Below, in pieces: positions 9,306 through 21,226 of a DNA stretch of 64,000 nucleotides. The notes beneath the pieces are model-generated. The model did not search any database. It was not told where the DNA came from and saw nothing but the letters and a program-made list of their open reading frames with translations. The stretch is from Manduca sexta (lineage: Eukaryota > Arthropoda > Insecta > Lepidoptera > Sphingidae): NCBI RefSeq assembly GCF_014839805.1, contig NC_051139.1, positions 3,410,001 to 3,474,000 of the forward strand, in the 5' to 3' direction. The position numbers were made by a program, and so were the translations under genes. Each line of letters starts with the position of its first letter. The first letter of the stretch is position 1.

Positions 9306-11040
9306 AACTTTTTATTGATATTTATTTTGTTAGAAACTTACACTTTTTTATTTTACATCTACCGCTTGAGTAAGTTTGAGAGACTTTCCCGCCCTCACAC
9401 CCACCACTACAACTCCTGTAAGCCAGGATCAGCAATGGCACGCATTTTATGACACCGAGCAGTGAAGCTCGGCGAGTCTCAGGGAAAACTGCTATGTAAT
9501 TATTCCGCAACGAAATTAATCAAATAGAAAGATAGGGAGGAGTTGGTAACGCTGGAGTAAGTTATTGTAGTGTTATATTTTAGAAGATATGTGATATGAT
9601 TTCATTTCGTAAGGGAATGTTTTGACATTTCCATGAACCATTTTGCTTTACCGGAAAACTCGCGTAAATTGCCAGTTGGTATATGCTGAGAGATATCGAT
9701 GCCCAAATACCCTATTCTTCATTTTTAATCCTAACCTATCCTTTAACACCAGCGTGATTTATTTTTCTCCAATTTTATGAGTTGTGGATAGTGGATACCA
9801 CATCAGACGACCCACTCCCTTGTTTACCAGCCCAGATTAAAACCCATTTAAAATTTATATTGCTGAGGCAGCCATAATAAAATTATCGCACGCTTCAAAA
9901 TTCGCGCAAAATACCAAAACTCCGATATAAAACCCAGTTGGTAGAGATTATATCGATCAGCGCTCAGTTTTATTAATTTCGGTTACAATATTTCAGTGCG
10001 ATTTGTTTCCCGCCTGCAGGGCTCGGGATCCTTGAGGTCGGGTCGCACGTTTACGACTAGGACACGATGTTTTTATGATTTTACGGGTTATTTTTTTTAT
10101 TCGTGTTTTTATTTGCTCGTAAGTGGTGAGGTTTATTGTCTTGCGGTGATGTTCGAAGTTTGGATGACTTCTCTTTGGTAAAATCAAGTTTCACTATGAG
10201 GGGAAAAATATGTTATTTCTGAAAGTACCTTTTTATGAAATAACTTACTACTTAATGACAATCAAAGAGTTTAAGGTAATAGCAAACAATATCTTCCGTT
10301 GTATTCATTAGAAAGGATTTTGAGTCAATCTTTTATAAATGGATGCTAAATTAAGATTAATTGAAGAAAAAAAATTGCATTAGTTTTTAAAGTTACATGA
10401 ATGAAAATATCTCAAAAAAAATATTTTTCTTTATCCATCTCTGAGCCATCATAATCAAACCTTTCTATATCGTTACGTACCCGTGTCGTGCGCATGTAAA
10501 CTGCATGTTATTGGTATTTGTAAGGTTCAATATTATAATACGATTGAAATCGCATTGAAACGTGATGTTTTCAGATTAACCCGCGTGGATTAATGCGTTT
10601 TATAGCGAAGCCGGGGCTGGGTGGCGCCCTGCCTGACCCACCCGATGTTATTCATTCCAACAATTTGTATTCATAAAAAATTTGCAAAATGTTTTCCGTA
10701 AGCCTTTTTAATCATGTCGATTATTTAGGTTGTGTTACAGGGCTGGATCAGTATTTGGATAGTACTTATGGTTTCTACTGCAGTGTAGTTCTATGGTTTT
10801 ATCTCTCAACGTAATGCTAGTGAAGAAATAGATATTGATTTATTTTATAGTCCGTGGGAAAGATAGTGGATTGCCTCGTTAATGTTGTGTCGGCGTACAC
10901 GCGCTGTGCATGGTAAGGTTTTGCTTTAGAAATTTGTAATATTACGATAACTTGACACCATCTGTTAAATTGTGAGACGCATGATGACTCCCGTCCAAGC
11001 GGAATTTCGGCCATGGCGGCCAATCTCAACAGAGATCAGT
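9306..11040. other. Intergenic DNA; one weak repeat and one isolated open segment, no supported gene
   Basis: The stretch 9385-9490 resembles 39640-39725 (shared core CCAGGAT...GACACYGAGCAGTGAAGCT), so it is a member of a low-copy interspersed repeat, probably a LINE remnant. At 10573-10581 a TTTTCAG acceptor-like site precedes 34 open codons ending in TAA at about 10677, but no family is recognisable. Overlapping open frames on both strands at 9993-10187 are treated as chance. Confidence 0.35.
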
Positions 11041-11352
11041 CAGTCCACAAATGTATGCGCGTTACACAAGTGGACTCTCTGCTCCTTCACTCTCATAGTT
11101 CGGTGAGACGGTAATCCGATATGACCAGAGAGAGATCTGGTGCAGGACCAATGTCTAACAGCTTTACGTATTTTCCGAAGTACAGGGATATCCCGCTGCC
11201 GATTTCCTGACTTCGAGCCGACTGAGTAATTTTTTAGATGGAGAAACCAAGTCACAATTTTATTTGGCTCGACCTCGGATTCGAACCCTAGACTTCAGCG
11301 CGGTAGTCGTGCTCGTACCGCATATATATTAAAACTACGACACCGAAGCAGA
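11041..11352 (-). repeat. SINE with a tRNA head like family A but a different body (HaSE-like)
   Basis: On the minus strand the element starts TCTGCTTCGGTGTCGTAG and has a perfect box B (GGTTCGAATCC, plus-strand 11277-11287). The body then diverges from family A: it contains GGTGCAGGACC-type and AACAGCTTTACGT-type segments (seen in reverse complement) found in noctuid HaSE-like SINEs as I remember them. It therefore seems to combine the family A tRNA promoter with a different 3' part. Confidence 0.75.
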
Positions 11353-12836
11353 CATAAAGTATATGTAGTTTGAGTGCACCGGTTGCGATTCTTGTTACCT
11401 CTTTGGGAATAAATTAGTAAGTGACAGATTAGATGTTGTGTTGAGTAAAAGTCCAATTTCATTTAATCTGTTTTATTATCTATGTGTGTGTCTATGTGAT
11501 TGTCTATGTTTGCTTGTCAATTGTCAATTCTTTTTGTCATTCTCGCAATAAACACGTTTCGCAGTAAAAACCAATCGCCGGCCTCTATTATTAGTAAATA
11601 TCCCACATACACAACATGTTGAATACTAAATAAATATAGATATCTTTCACTCCACGAGTTAGGAATTGGACGTCATAACAGCTTCATCAATAAACTGTAT
11701 ACAAACCTATTTTAATAAAGACAAAGTGTACCGATGCGACAAGATTTCACATTATGTATCAAGTATTGTTGTAGCCGGTGTAAACATAAAATTTAATGTG
11801 GCTTTATCGCGTGTTCAACATATGTTGGGTCCGTTTGAGTCCCGTGGCTCAACCCTCCGAGCCTGTTACATATAATGTTAAATTATATTAACGCGGGACG
11901 TAATGGAGTTTATATTTATGCGTCGATGGGCGATTTTTATATCTATATTTTAAATTAACCGAAAATTTCATAGAGGAAAGATAGAGAGGTATGGTTTTGT
12001 TCACGGATCGCGCAACAATTTGTGTGTCGGTTTGTCACATCTCCATATTCAGACAGCGTTTATTGCAAGCAGGCGATACGTCATAAACTTACCTGATCAC
12101 TTTTGTAATTAATTTGTGATGCACCAACCTATAATTCAAGTCACATAAAGGCAGATGGAAGAAGAAAAGACAGAGAACATTAAATTTTTTGTCGCAATTT
12201 ATATTATACATTTGTAGCGGTGTATAGATTGCCACTGCTATTAAAGAAACAGATTATTGCGTCTCTCTACGGAAGGGGAAGATTTCCAGCTAGGCGGATG
12301 TTGTGCATGTTTGGCCGTGGTTCCTCCAGCGATTCCTATTCGAAGGTGGTGATACTGCGCATCTCGCAAATTCAGAATTGACTATCGCCATCTAGTGCGA
12401 TTGTGCGTTACCACTACAATAATTATATCAATGTATCAATCATCTTGCAGTTCCATTGATATTGACAAGATGGCGCTGTATACTAAATGTACCGCCACAA
12501 ATTTAATCAAACATTATCATCGCATGCAAAACAAAGCAACAATAAAGGATGCCAGAACTATTCATCTTGTACAATTGCGGGTACACACCTGCGCGGGTTC
12601 ACTACAGTTAATGTCATTAATCTTCGTTCAAAATTCATAACGTGTTAAACTCGATGCAGTCCTGGTCCCCGGGGAGGTTACCACGGTGTTTATTTTCATA
12701 GTGGGTCACGTGATATGGTACTGCTTTGTACTCGTAATGTTAGATAGCTGCCACAGGAAATTGATCTTACTGCATTTTATCTTATGTTAAGTTTAAAAAT
12801 TTCTCGGACGGGGTTGGTATAATTTTAATATAAATA
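11353..12836. other. Intergenic DNA; no gene seen
   Basis: Moderately AT-rich with no supported coding exon. Short open frames at 11666-11875 and 12395-12640 show no domain, signal or splice context. Confidence 0.35.
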
Positions 12837-13266
12837 GGCTGTTTGACTAGTTTTTGAAAACCATCTTACATTACCTACTTAGTGGTGTTTATGGACCCTA
12901 ATAATAATGTTTATTTGTAATATTTCATTTAAAAAAAATCGTTACAAAATACATTGAATAAATAACTGTCAAATCGCTTGCTCCGGCAATATGGCGCCGA
13001 ATCAGTGATATGACGTCATACGTCTGTAAACACTCAACGTTTTAGCAGCGATGACAGCAGATGTCGATGTGACGTCATTGCAAATTTCGCCAATCGAAAC
13101 CATTTACAATCACGTGCCATATAAAAATAAATAAGTTTCATTTAGGGTTTATTGCTAACAATATTCAATATATATTTTGGTATATTATTGCAAATTGATT
13201 TTAAACTTCTTAATTTATCGGATGGCAATAAATAACTCATTATTTTGCATACTATTAAACAGCCCA
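12837..13266. mobile_element. Candidate MITE-like repeat with two CRE palindromes
   Basis: The two ends carry inverse similarity: GGCTGTTTGACTAG near 12838 and CTATTAAACAGCC near 13253-13265. In between is a sharply GC-richer core, including two perfect TGACGTCA palindromes at 13011-13018 and 13070-13077 and the GGCGCC site near 12994. I could not find a convincing target duplication, so the element call is an inference from the inverted ends and the compositional island. Confidence 0.45.
13011..13077. promoter_or_regulatory. Two perfect CRE sites (TGACGTCA), 59 bp apart
   Basis: TGACGTCA occurs at 13011-13018 and 13070-13077. This palindrome is the consensus for CREB/ATF bZIP factors. Two perfect copies within 70 bp are unlikely by chance in AT-rich DNA. 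No nearby transcription start is visible, so function is unknown. Confidence 0.4.
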
Positions 13267-13269
13267 TTC

Positions 13270-16200
13270 AGACAGCCTTTTTTGGTTTTGTGGCATTATG
13301 CAATTATCACTGTTGATCATATTTAGGGTTGACTTACGATTCAGCAGTGGGTCGTTTCGAAGTACTTTAGACATCGGGCGACAGCTGGAACTGGTTGAAC
13401 CTTAGCCGCAAGCGACAATGTAGTATTTAAAAGAATAACACCCATGACAGCAAACTAATTAACAAATGGTGGTGGGGTAAGAAGTTGTGAACTTTGTGGT
13501 TTTTTATTTTAATATCAGACCTGGGAAAACCTGCGAATGTGTTACTGGAATTTCCGGGCTGAGTGACTGCAGAGCCCTGAAGGAAAATTGGAAGGGGATA
13601 TCTGGGGAATGAAGGTTGTGGGTGAAAGAAAAGGAACTTTTTTGTTCGGACCTAGAAGAAAAAGACTATAATGCCGGTGTTCCAGTCTCTGTTAAGGAAA
13701 GAGGAGCGTAGACCAAGATTGCTTGTAGAATTTACCATAAAGTAGAAAGGGGAAATATGAATTCGTGTCCGATTATTAGCCGACTACATTTTGTTCATGT
13801 ACTTTTACATTAGAATTTGTAAGATTAGTTTGGTACTAGCTTGCGTAACATCTGGAACTACTAGGATACTAGAATTGTGTATAACATGTAATGCTTTTAG
13901 TCAAACTTATAGTCGACTTCCATCGACAAAGCGTCGAAAACCCGTAGTACTAGTGCAGAGTCGTAAGTGGGTATTAAAGTGTTGTACACGCTAATAAATA
14001 AATAATTAGGTCCACTCGCGTCTCGTCACTCGGGAGTCTCGTACGATTTTGTAATTTATATTGGAGCGCGCTTTGTTACGTCCCCAGTCTCCCCACGGCT
14101 GTGTCCCCGGCTCTAGGTGTAATTTACCTACAAATAATTGTCTGTTTTGTCTTTCAGAGAGCTGGAGCTATTTCTGAAATATAAATGGGTAGGACTTTTG
14201 GTTCTTGTTATTATTAGGTATTCGTTTAGTTCTAGCTGGACTATTGTTAATCGTTGTACGTTAATTATTTTGTGTATTAACTATAAAGACTTTGTAATAT
14301 GTACTCTATTTTATAATTCCTAAACAGCAGTTCGAATATGCACTCATTATGGATGTTTTATATGCGATTTTTTGCCTTTATTTAAACATTAGCTTTTCGG
14401 CTCCGCGTAAGAAAAAATATTTTCCGGGGATATATATTTTCTCATGATAACAAATAGTCTTAGGAGTAATGCCGCATTCTAGGGAAAAAAATCAAAGTCG
14501 GTTTAGGAATTCCAGAGATAAGCGCGTTAAAACAAACTCTTTAACTTCATATATTAGTATAAATTATATTCATTATAATACTAAAAATATTATATTTAAT
14601 GAAAATATTTTTAATAATACTAAGGGAAAATAACTCCATAAAACCACATATACAACTATATATAAAATTTACGCCACATTAAATATACAAGCACTCGGTC
14701 ACGATGCGCTGTAATCGAATGGCTCCGAATAGCTCGACGTACAGATGTTCTGGATTTTGTACTGTTATTTTCAGGCGATCGGATACAGCAACAAAGTAGT
14801 ATAAAGGAGTTCCTTGATAGCATACAGCAATAAAATAGTTAAATCCTTGAAAAATTTAAGCTAAAATGTTAGCTATATTCTACTGACTGCCTTCCTGCTT
14901 TACACTTTCGTATTATTCTTATTAATGTTATAGAGCCCTAGTTTTTTTAGCTCCGTCCGTATTAAGCCTCACTGCTAATATAAAATATTCTATAGCGCGC
15001 AGGGTAATGACTAATGTATATATTTGCAAAATCGATAACGTTGTTTTTTTTATGACTGACTATGAAGGCTGCAGGGTTCGAACCATCAGGAGAAACTAAT
15101 AATAAATAACCGCGGTAAAATTCGTAAATAGTTTTATTGCAATGTAGTTAAGTTTAACCTTTACAAACATATGAAAAATCAAATGTTTTCCCTTTATATT
15201 ATATAAACGTTTATAAATATTGATAAAATAATAAATTATCGTATGTAAACGGAGTTAGTTTTTATTAGGAAATTACACGAGTTGAAGCGTGAAAGAAGAC
15301 AGAACGTACGATAAATGACATTAACAAGGAGGGTGCGTTTGAATATTTCTTCAAATATCTTTGGAAATTTGTTGGATGTACTACTTAAATGCAAAAATAC
15401 CTGAATTTGTATGAAATTTTACATTTTGAAAGAGTATGCCAGATTTGATTAAATGCTATGTTTATGCTAGGAAATTATATTTACACTTTTACACCAAGAA
15501 AAGTCCGACACGAGCAAAGTCACTAGTTGAACATAGCTTACCTATAACAACCCCCAACAGACTCCGCTGTTTTCAATATAAAATTGGGAAAAATAAATAA
15601 TGAAAATATGCAGAGCTCACGGCATTTTCTAGTGGAAATGCCTGCATTAGATTTCCAACCGACCTCAATAGCATGGCCGCCCTGAATTCTCATGTTTTTC
15701 ATTATCCATGTAGGATATTTGTAATGTACGTTTTGCGTGTTGTAAAATTGATCTGGCTCGAGTGTTCTCATTCATTAATTATGTGGCGCATCGATCCGGC
15801 CGGGTAACGGGTTGCTTTCTGGCTTGTCTTGGGTTTTAAATCGAATGTAAAAGAATGTCGGCTTACTGCCAAATGGAAAGTTAAATTATTGGTTTAATTT
15901 TAGTTTCATTTGACTATACAAATTGATAACAATCGTAAAAAAATATGTCAATTACAGCTTGCTGCTTTTTATTTTAATTCTGGTACTTCATCGCAAAATC
16001 AGCGATGATATCTTCAGTTTAGGCAGAAGTGTAACAGTACATTTACTCGTATATATCTATCTTGTAATGTGGCAAAGGACCTTATCGTAATTTCAGGCGC
16101 GATTTCTAATGTGTGTATATTTGAATAGAGAAAATTACAATTTTTTTTAGATTCAATTATCAACTACTGCTAACAGACTTAGTGCTGAGGAGTAGTGAAC

Positions 16201-16894
16201 AGTACGTCCAACAAGCCTAAACGGAATTTATCACATGACCGAGCACAAATCTCGGAAAGCCATTTAGATAAATAAACAGAAGTTCATATTTACATTAAAT
16301 ATCTATAAATACGGAGTGCGAGAGATCGCGGAAGAACAAAGGGACAGAAGGCTGAAACAGCGTTTAATGTAATTAGAGGGTCAGATAAATTTAGCGGAGG
16401 AATTGTTTTCGTTTATCTGAACCTTTCCACGGCGTCTGATTTAGCGTCGGCGCCCCGTGCGTTTTGTCGACGCTATGGAGATTTCGCGCAATCGTATTTC
16501 GTGGTCGAATGGAGTGTTAAAGTGTTGTGGAGGAACAGTACGGCGTGTTTACGGCTGCTGCTCTTGAGTGCCAGTTTTTTTTTAATGTGTGGTTGATATT
16601 CGTTTTTGGTGATGCGTATAATTTTATTGTATAATTGTTTTTCTTTTGATTTTGGTTATATTACATGTATGGTTTGAAATAAAATGGTAATATTTCCATT
16701 GGCTTTTTGTGACCGTTTAGTGTCTATAAATTATGATGGCGATTTATTTTTGTATATTTCTGCATTAAAAGTATAGTATAAAATTTTTTTTTTTTTTGCA
16801 ATAATTGTATTTATTTATACGTATGTATAGTATTTGTATTTATGTATAGTATTTTTTTTTCTTATCTTTAAGTAAGTAATTAGTTATATCCTTC
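13270..16894. other. Long intergenic stretch; no gene seen, one CpG-richer patch
   Basis: No coding exon is supported. A diverged family F remnant lies at about 15050-15150 (GAAGGCTGCAGGGTTCGAA and CGTAAATAGTTTTATT). At 16320-16560 composition rises and CpG becomes common (GCGTCGGCGCCCCGTGCG), which could be a promoter, enhancer or old repeat. Homopolymer T runs occur at about 16782-16798. Confidence 0.35.
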
Positions 16895-17072
16895 GTACGC
16901 CTTATGCTGCCTTATTATTCCGTTTTCTCTTATATCCATCCCATGGTTGTCTGTAAGAGATTGCCTTGTGCGATAAGACCGCCATTTGTACTTTTTTTCT
17001 CTTTTCTTCTTACATTATTTTTATCCATGGTGTACAATAAAGTGTAAATAAATAAATAAATAAATACATAAA
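16895..17072 (+). mobile_element. 3' tail of a truncated non-LTR retrotransposon
   Basis: The stretch CATGGTTGTCTG...AGAGATTGCC...GCGATAAGACCGCC, followed by a T-rich segment, an AATAAAG signal (17035-17041) and an (AAAT)n tail to about 17072, has the layout of a LINE 3' UTR. A related but reverse-oriented tail piece (GGCGGACTTAATGC...) is at 26030-26075. No coding frame remains. Confidence 0.6.
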
Positions 17073-17460
17073 AATAAAAATAAATGACGGAGGTACCTAA
17101 TCTCCTACAAGAAGCAAACAACGATCACCGAATACAAAATAATATCTACTACGCTGTAACTAAAATAGTTTTCCGCTGTGTCGCCATACTGCAAATCCTA
17201 TATTGGTTCGGGAGGGGAGTGCGAGTGCTAGTGAAGCGTTTTAGCACGAGCCCTCCCGCGGCGAGAGGTAATGGTTGGTAATTAATGTGCTTCGTACTCA
17301 TCGGTAACTCAGATTTTTTTATATGTTCACTATACTAAATACAGTGTTAATAAAAAAAACGTTCTTACTGTTGTCTGAGACATCTCTCTGTCTTGATGTA
17401 CAACTATTGAAGTTGAATGTCTCGGAACCCAGAATTAAGTTTCATAATTTTTATGGTTAT
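17073..17460. other. Intergenic DNA with a GC-rich imperfect hairpin; no gene seen
   Basis: Holds an imperfect hairpin at 17209-17258 (CGGGAGGG...GTGCTA, 11-nt loop, TAGCAC...CCCTCCCG). The open frame at 17084-17281 has no recognisable motif. Confidence 0.3.
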
Positions 17461-17477
17461 GTTTTTTTTTCTTGGTG

Positions 17478-17594
17478 AGAGTCGACGGAGTCCGATGGAT
17501 GAGGGCGGCCCAGAACCGGTCCCTGTGGCGCTCAATGGGGGAGGCCTATGTCCAGCAGTGAACGATTCGCGGCTAAAATGATGAAGATGATGTT
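17478..17594 (+). pseudogene. RTE-like LINE ORF, C-terminal relic 1
   Basis: The plus strand reads GVRWMRAAQNRSLWRSMGEA, YVQQ, then a stop where Trp is expected. It is followed by an ATGATGAAGATGATG tail, typical of the 3' end of a 5'-truncated RTE-type LINE. Sister relics are at 27600-27735 and 56227-56346. Confidence 0.75.
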
Positions 17595-17904
17595 TTCTTT
17601 TCAATCGTAACACAAAACTTATTCGTTGAATAAAAGACAACATAAATAATATTTTATTTAAATTAAGCTATAAATAAAAGATGAACAAGAATTACATTTG
17701 CATGAATAAAGCTGGTCTGATGTCTAACTTTTATATTCACTCAGGTTATAATTTATTTGATGGATAATTTTTCAACACTAAATAAATTTTACTAGCTGTA
17801 AACTTTTCCACTGCGAGGCACGAGCCTTTATCTATGTGTTACTTGTTTATATTAGGATGTAGTTAAAATTCCTGTAATGATAGTAATAATAAATAATAAT
17901 ATTA

Positions 17905-18210
17905 GCCCTGTATTATACACTGTTTCACTGCTGGGCACGAGCCTCTTCTACTACTGATAGAGATAAGGCCTTAGTCCACCACGCTGGCATAGTGCAGATT
18001 GGTGGACTTCATCAAAATTCCTTTAAAGAATTTCTTAGGTATCAAGGTTTCCTCACGACGTTTTCCTTCACCGATATAGCAAGTGATAATTCACAACAAT
18101 ATACACACATAATTTTAGAAAAGTCAGAGGTAAGTGCCCATGGGTTTTGCACCTGCAGAAATTCATCTCGGCAGTCCATTTCACAGCTCGCTAGGCTATC
18201 TCCGGTTTTG
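17905..18210 (-). repeat. SINE family B copy (reverse), near full length
   Basis: Read on the minus strand it has the tRNA-like head at the right (box A-like TAGCGAGCTG, box B region GGTGCAAAACCC, both mutated), the body, and the tail ...ACAGGGCT at the left. It is older than the copies at 30983 and 57190, judging by the number of differences. Confidence 0.85.
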
Positions 18211-18395
18211 TAATATTAATACGAGCTATAAATGATTATAGTCTTTTTCCCATCACACCAGAGTGACAGCCGAGACACCTTTCTATAAATTTTTCTTTTT
18301 CAGCCTTTGGAAGTCCACTGTTAAAAATAGACTTAAAGGTTTCCAGACCAGGCTGTTAGAAGCGTCTCTCATCCTTTACAATCGTTTACGCTATT
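18211..18395. other. Intergenic DNA; no gene seen
   Basis: Short unassigned stretch between a SINE and a candidate hAT-like element. Contains GAAGTCCACTGTT, a motif common in LINE tails, but too short to assign. Confidence 0.3.
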
Positions 18396-18610
18396 CAGTC
18401 CCGGATCTTGAATTTTTGGGGGGAAGGGCATAATCTGAATAATGCCGTCCTCGACCACCTATATTTTTAACTTTGTCATCATCATCATCATCATTTCGCG
18501 CCGCGCGGGAAATAATTTATGAGAGTAATGTTCTGGATGTCTCAGTAGTCAAAATTTGGATTTGCCGCCCTTTGCCAAGTTTGGATCTGCCGCCCATAGA
18601 TCCGTGGCTG
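18396..18610. mobile_element. Candidate degenerate hAT-like MITE
   Basis: The ends CAGTCCCGGATCTTG and ATAGATCCGTGGCTG are imperfect inverted repeats of the hAT type (CAG...CTG). Subterminal GCCGCCC-type motifs repeat near the right end, and an (ATC)n run sits at 18478-18495. No 8-bp duplication survives, so this is a weaker call than the other hAT elements. Confidence 0.45.
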
Positions 18611-19204
18611 TTAAAAAACAAAAAAATGAATGTTAATGTCATATTCTAACGATAAGTCTATCGCTAGCGTACGTCATTTCGATACATAATGTTAGCGTTA
18701 GCGATTGTAATAAGGCCCTAGACGTTTGGTAAATGTGGGTATTCTTGTTGCGCGTCTGCCTCGCCACTTTAGATACAGGCGAGATGTAGGGGCTTTTTTG
18801 TGACATGAGTATTTCATTTGTATTTCGGCTTGTGTACGTGTGGAGTACCAATAAAGGCAATTTGCGCTCGTTACCGCGTTTTTGGTGCGTGCCATTTGGC
18901 GTACGCTATCGCATTTTCAGTGATGTATTATGTCTATGGATATGTCTAATATGATTTAGTGTGTGGATAAAGAATATTCTAAATAGTCTTTAACAGCAAG
19001 TTTAAGGTGTTTTCTATGATTGTAGCACTTGCCAAATCTAGCCATGCATAATGCTATGACGGACAGGTGGGCGTTATTATTTGAGTAGAACATAAAACGT
19101 AATTTACTTGATTTATGACAACGGGTTATATTCGTCTTAGGGTCGAACCCAGGACTCGTTTTACAGTCTATCCTTTACTCGCATACTATCCTTTTTGTTT
19201 TTTT
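18611..19204. other. Intergenic DNA; no gene seen
   Basis: Overlapping minus-strand open frames at 18639-18895 use unrelated reading frames of the same DNA and show no domain. No repeat family recognised. Confidence 0.3.
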
Positions 19205-19432
19205 ATACAGTGATGGCAAAGAGATTCCACTGCAATTGATGGTAATTGGATTGTGGTCTAATAGACTGTCTGACTGATGAGAGATGATTATTCCTCGACA
19301 GTCGCCACAATTTTGCCGGCCTGTTGAAACCAGATATACGTAGGCCTTACGTGGGCCACTATGGCGGGATAACACATTGAGTACGGTGGTCGCTATCTGG
19401 GCGGATATAAAATATATCCTACCACCAACAAT
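19205..19432 (+). repeat. Interspersed repeat family C, copy 2
   Basis: Shares the family C blocks (GATGGTAA, GAGATGATTA, GCCGGCCTGTTG, ACGGTGGTCGCTATC) and ends in GCGGATATAAAATATATCCTACCACCA. Lacks a short segment after AGGC that is present in other copies. Confidence 0.85.
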
Positions 19433-19819
19433 AATCAATGTCGACTCAATTACAATAGCAACGGATAAAAACCATTTGAGATAAAATCCAGTCTATTCAC
19501 TAGTAGGAAATTATGAACTCGAAATGTTAATTTAACAAGTTAGCGGGCTGCCCCGTCCACGCCTTACAGGAATTTTGTTTTAATTTCACTGTACTTGTGT
19601 TAATTACAGTCTACCCTTAAGGGCGAGTGCTTCTCGGGTCAAACGGGCGTTCAAATAGCTCCTAGTTACTTTAAATTGAATAATAATTAGGCTACATTTG
19701 CGCGGATTGCTACGATTTTTGTAGGTTAAGTGGGAGTGTGGTTACAATTGTTCGGTATGATTTTTTTATTAGAGACTTTGTTATTGCTTTATTTGATATT
19801 ATTTTATTTTTATTTTGAT
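19433..19819. other. Intergenic DNA; no gene seen
   Basis: No supported coding exon or repeat. Confidence 0.3.
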
Positions 19820-20000
19820 ATTTGGGTTTTTCTGCTGAGTATCAGCGCGGAGTCTGGAACTAGTACCCGATATGGCGATAGCCTCCCTATCACATCATGG
19901 GACGGAACACACTTGGCGAAAAGTGGGTGCCTTGGTTGCGCCACTGCATACCCCTTCGGGAATGAATGCGTGCTGTGTGTGTGTGTATTTTATTTTAAAC
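19820..20000 (+). repeat. SINE family A copy, 5' truncated
   Basis: Starts within the body (TTTGGGTTTTTCTGC) and runs through CCCGATATGGCGATA and GGGACGGAACACACTTGGCG to the ATGCGTG tail with a GT-rich end. The tRNA head is missing. Confidence 0.88.
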
Positions 20001-21033
20001 CTTCTAGTATTGATTTTATGGAGTATATGTTAGTTATTTTTTGAGGTAGCGTTCTGGTCGGTTTAAAAATGTATTCAAATATTCAAAATAATTTATCAAA
20101 GAGGATCGGAAAATTATTGTTCTTTTTACATTGGAATTTTTTAAATTATATTTTTTGCAATCGTGTAATAAAGTTTTTTTTTAAATGTGGGGAATATTTC
20201 TGTACACAGTTATTCATTATTTGAAATAAAAATTTTGCAATTTACAAACTAATGATTATTGTACATAACATTTATTTTGCATTGGTTTGATGGCTTACGA
20301 AGAATTTAATATAATAATAAATTAAATACCGTATTCCAAAATTCCAATAATAAAAACGCTTTATATTCTTACAAAGAGGTCAAAATAACGCGCAATAATA
20401 TGAAATACTTCGAAGCAATAAATTTATTACTTATGAAATAAATTAAACACGTTCATTGATATGTGCAATAAATATTGAATTCTCATGTTTTCAACATAAC
20501 GAAACCATATTTGAATTTGTTTTGGTGTGGGAAGCAATGTTGGGCATATATTGTGAGCGTTTCATTCAACCTCTGGATCTTTTAATAAAATACCGATTGA
20601 TCAGCCTGTCTGTTATGTACATTTATTTCGAGCAGCCTGGTTGGAATGATTAGTTCCTCAATCGAAGAAATCTACTTCTTCTAAACATTTTGTCAAGGCA
20701 GAATTAAAAGAAATCCAACGGATTTGATGCTAGTGACCCCGGTCACAGAATTAGGCTCAAGTGTCCGATCCATCAGTCGGAAATCGGCATAAATGTTATT
20801 AAGGTAACTGTTTAGTTGCAGGAAATGTGTGGGATAATTCATTTTAGCGTCACATTCTTTTTCGGATAGACAGTGGCAAATGGTATGACTTTCACCCATT
20901 TAAATTTATTCCTTATTTTTTAAACAAGCATCAGTAACTACCTACGTTTTTATGTAGTTATTACGGGACACTCTGTATATAGGCACAGCCCTGTATATTT
21001 ATTTGTTGATAGAAAATTTCTTCTTTATATATA
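20001..21033. other. Intergenic AT-rich DNA; no gene seen
   Basis: Open frames at 20456-20653 and 20693-20899 lack any recognisable motif. No repeat family identified. Confidence 0.3.
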
Positions 21034-21226
21034 TTTTAATTTAAGTCCTTAATGATATCTTATGTTTACGTAAATGTTAGATATTGAAATAAAACTATTT
21101 ACGGACTTTACAGCCTTCGTGATCACGGGACGGACTCCATGATGCAAAGTCTTTGAAACCTAAGAACAAAATAATAATATTACAAATAACCGTGATAAAA
21201 TGCGTAAATAGTTTTAATTTAAATCC
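21034..21226. mobile_element. Family F insertion 2 with about 15-bp direct repeats
   Basis: Insert 21049-21211 lies between TTTTAATTTAAGTCC (21034-21048) and TTTTAATTTAAATCC (21212-21226), a 15-bp direct repeat with one mismatch. The interior carries inverse segments AAAACTATTTACG and CGTAAATAGTTTT. The left end TTATGTTTACGTAAATGTTAG matches the left end of the copy at 4666. Confidence 0.72.
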
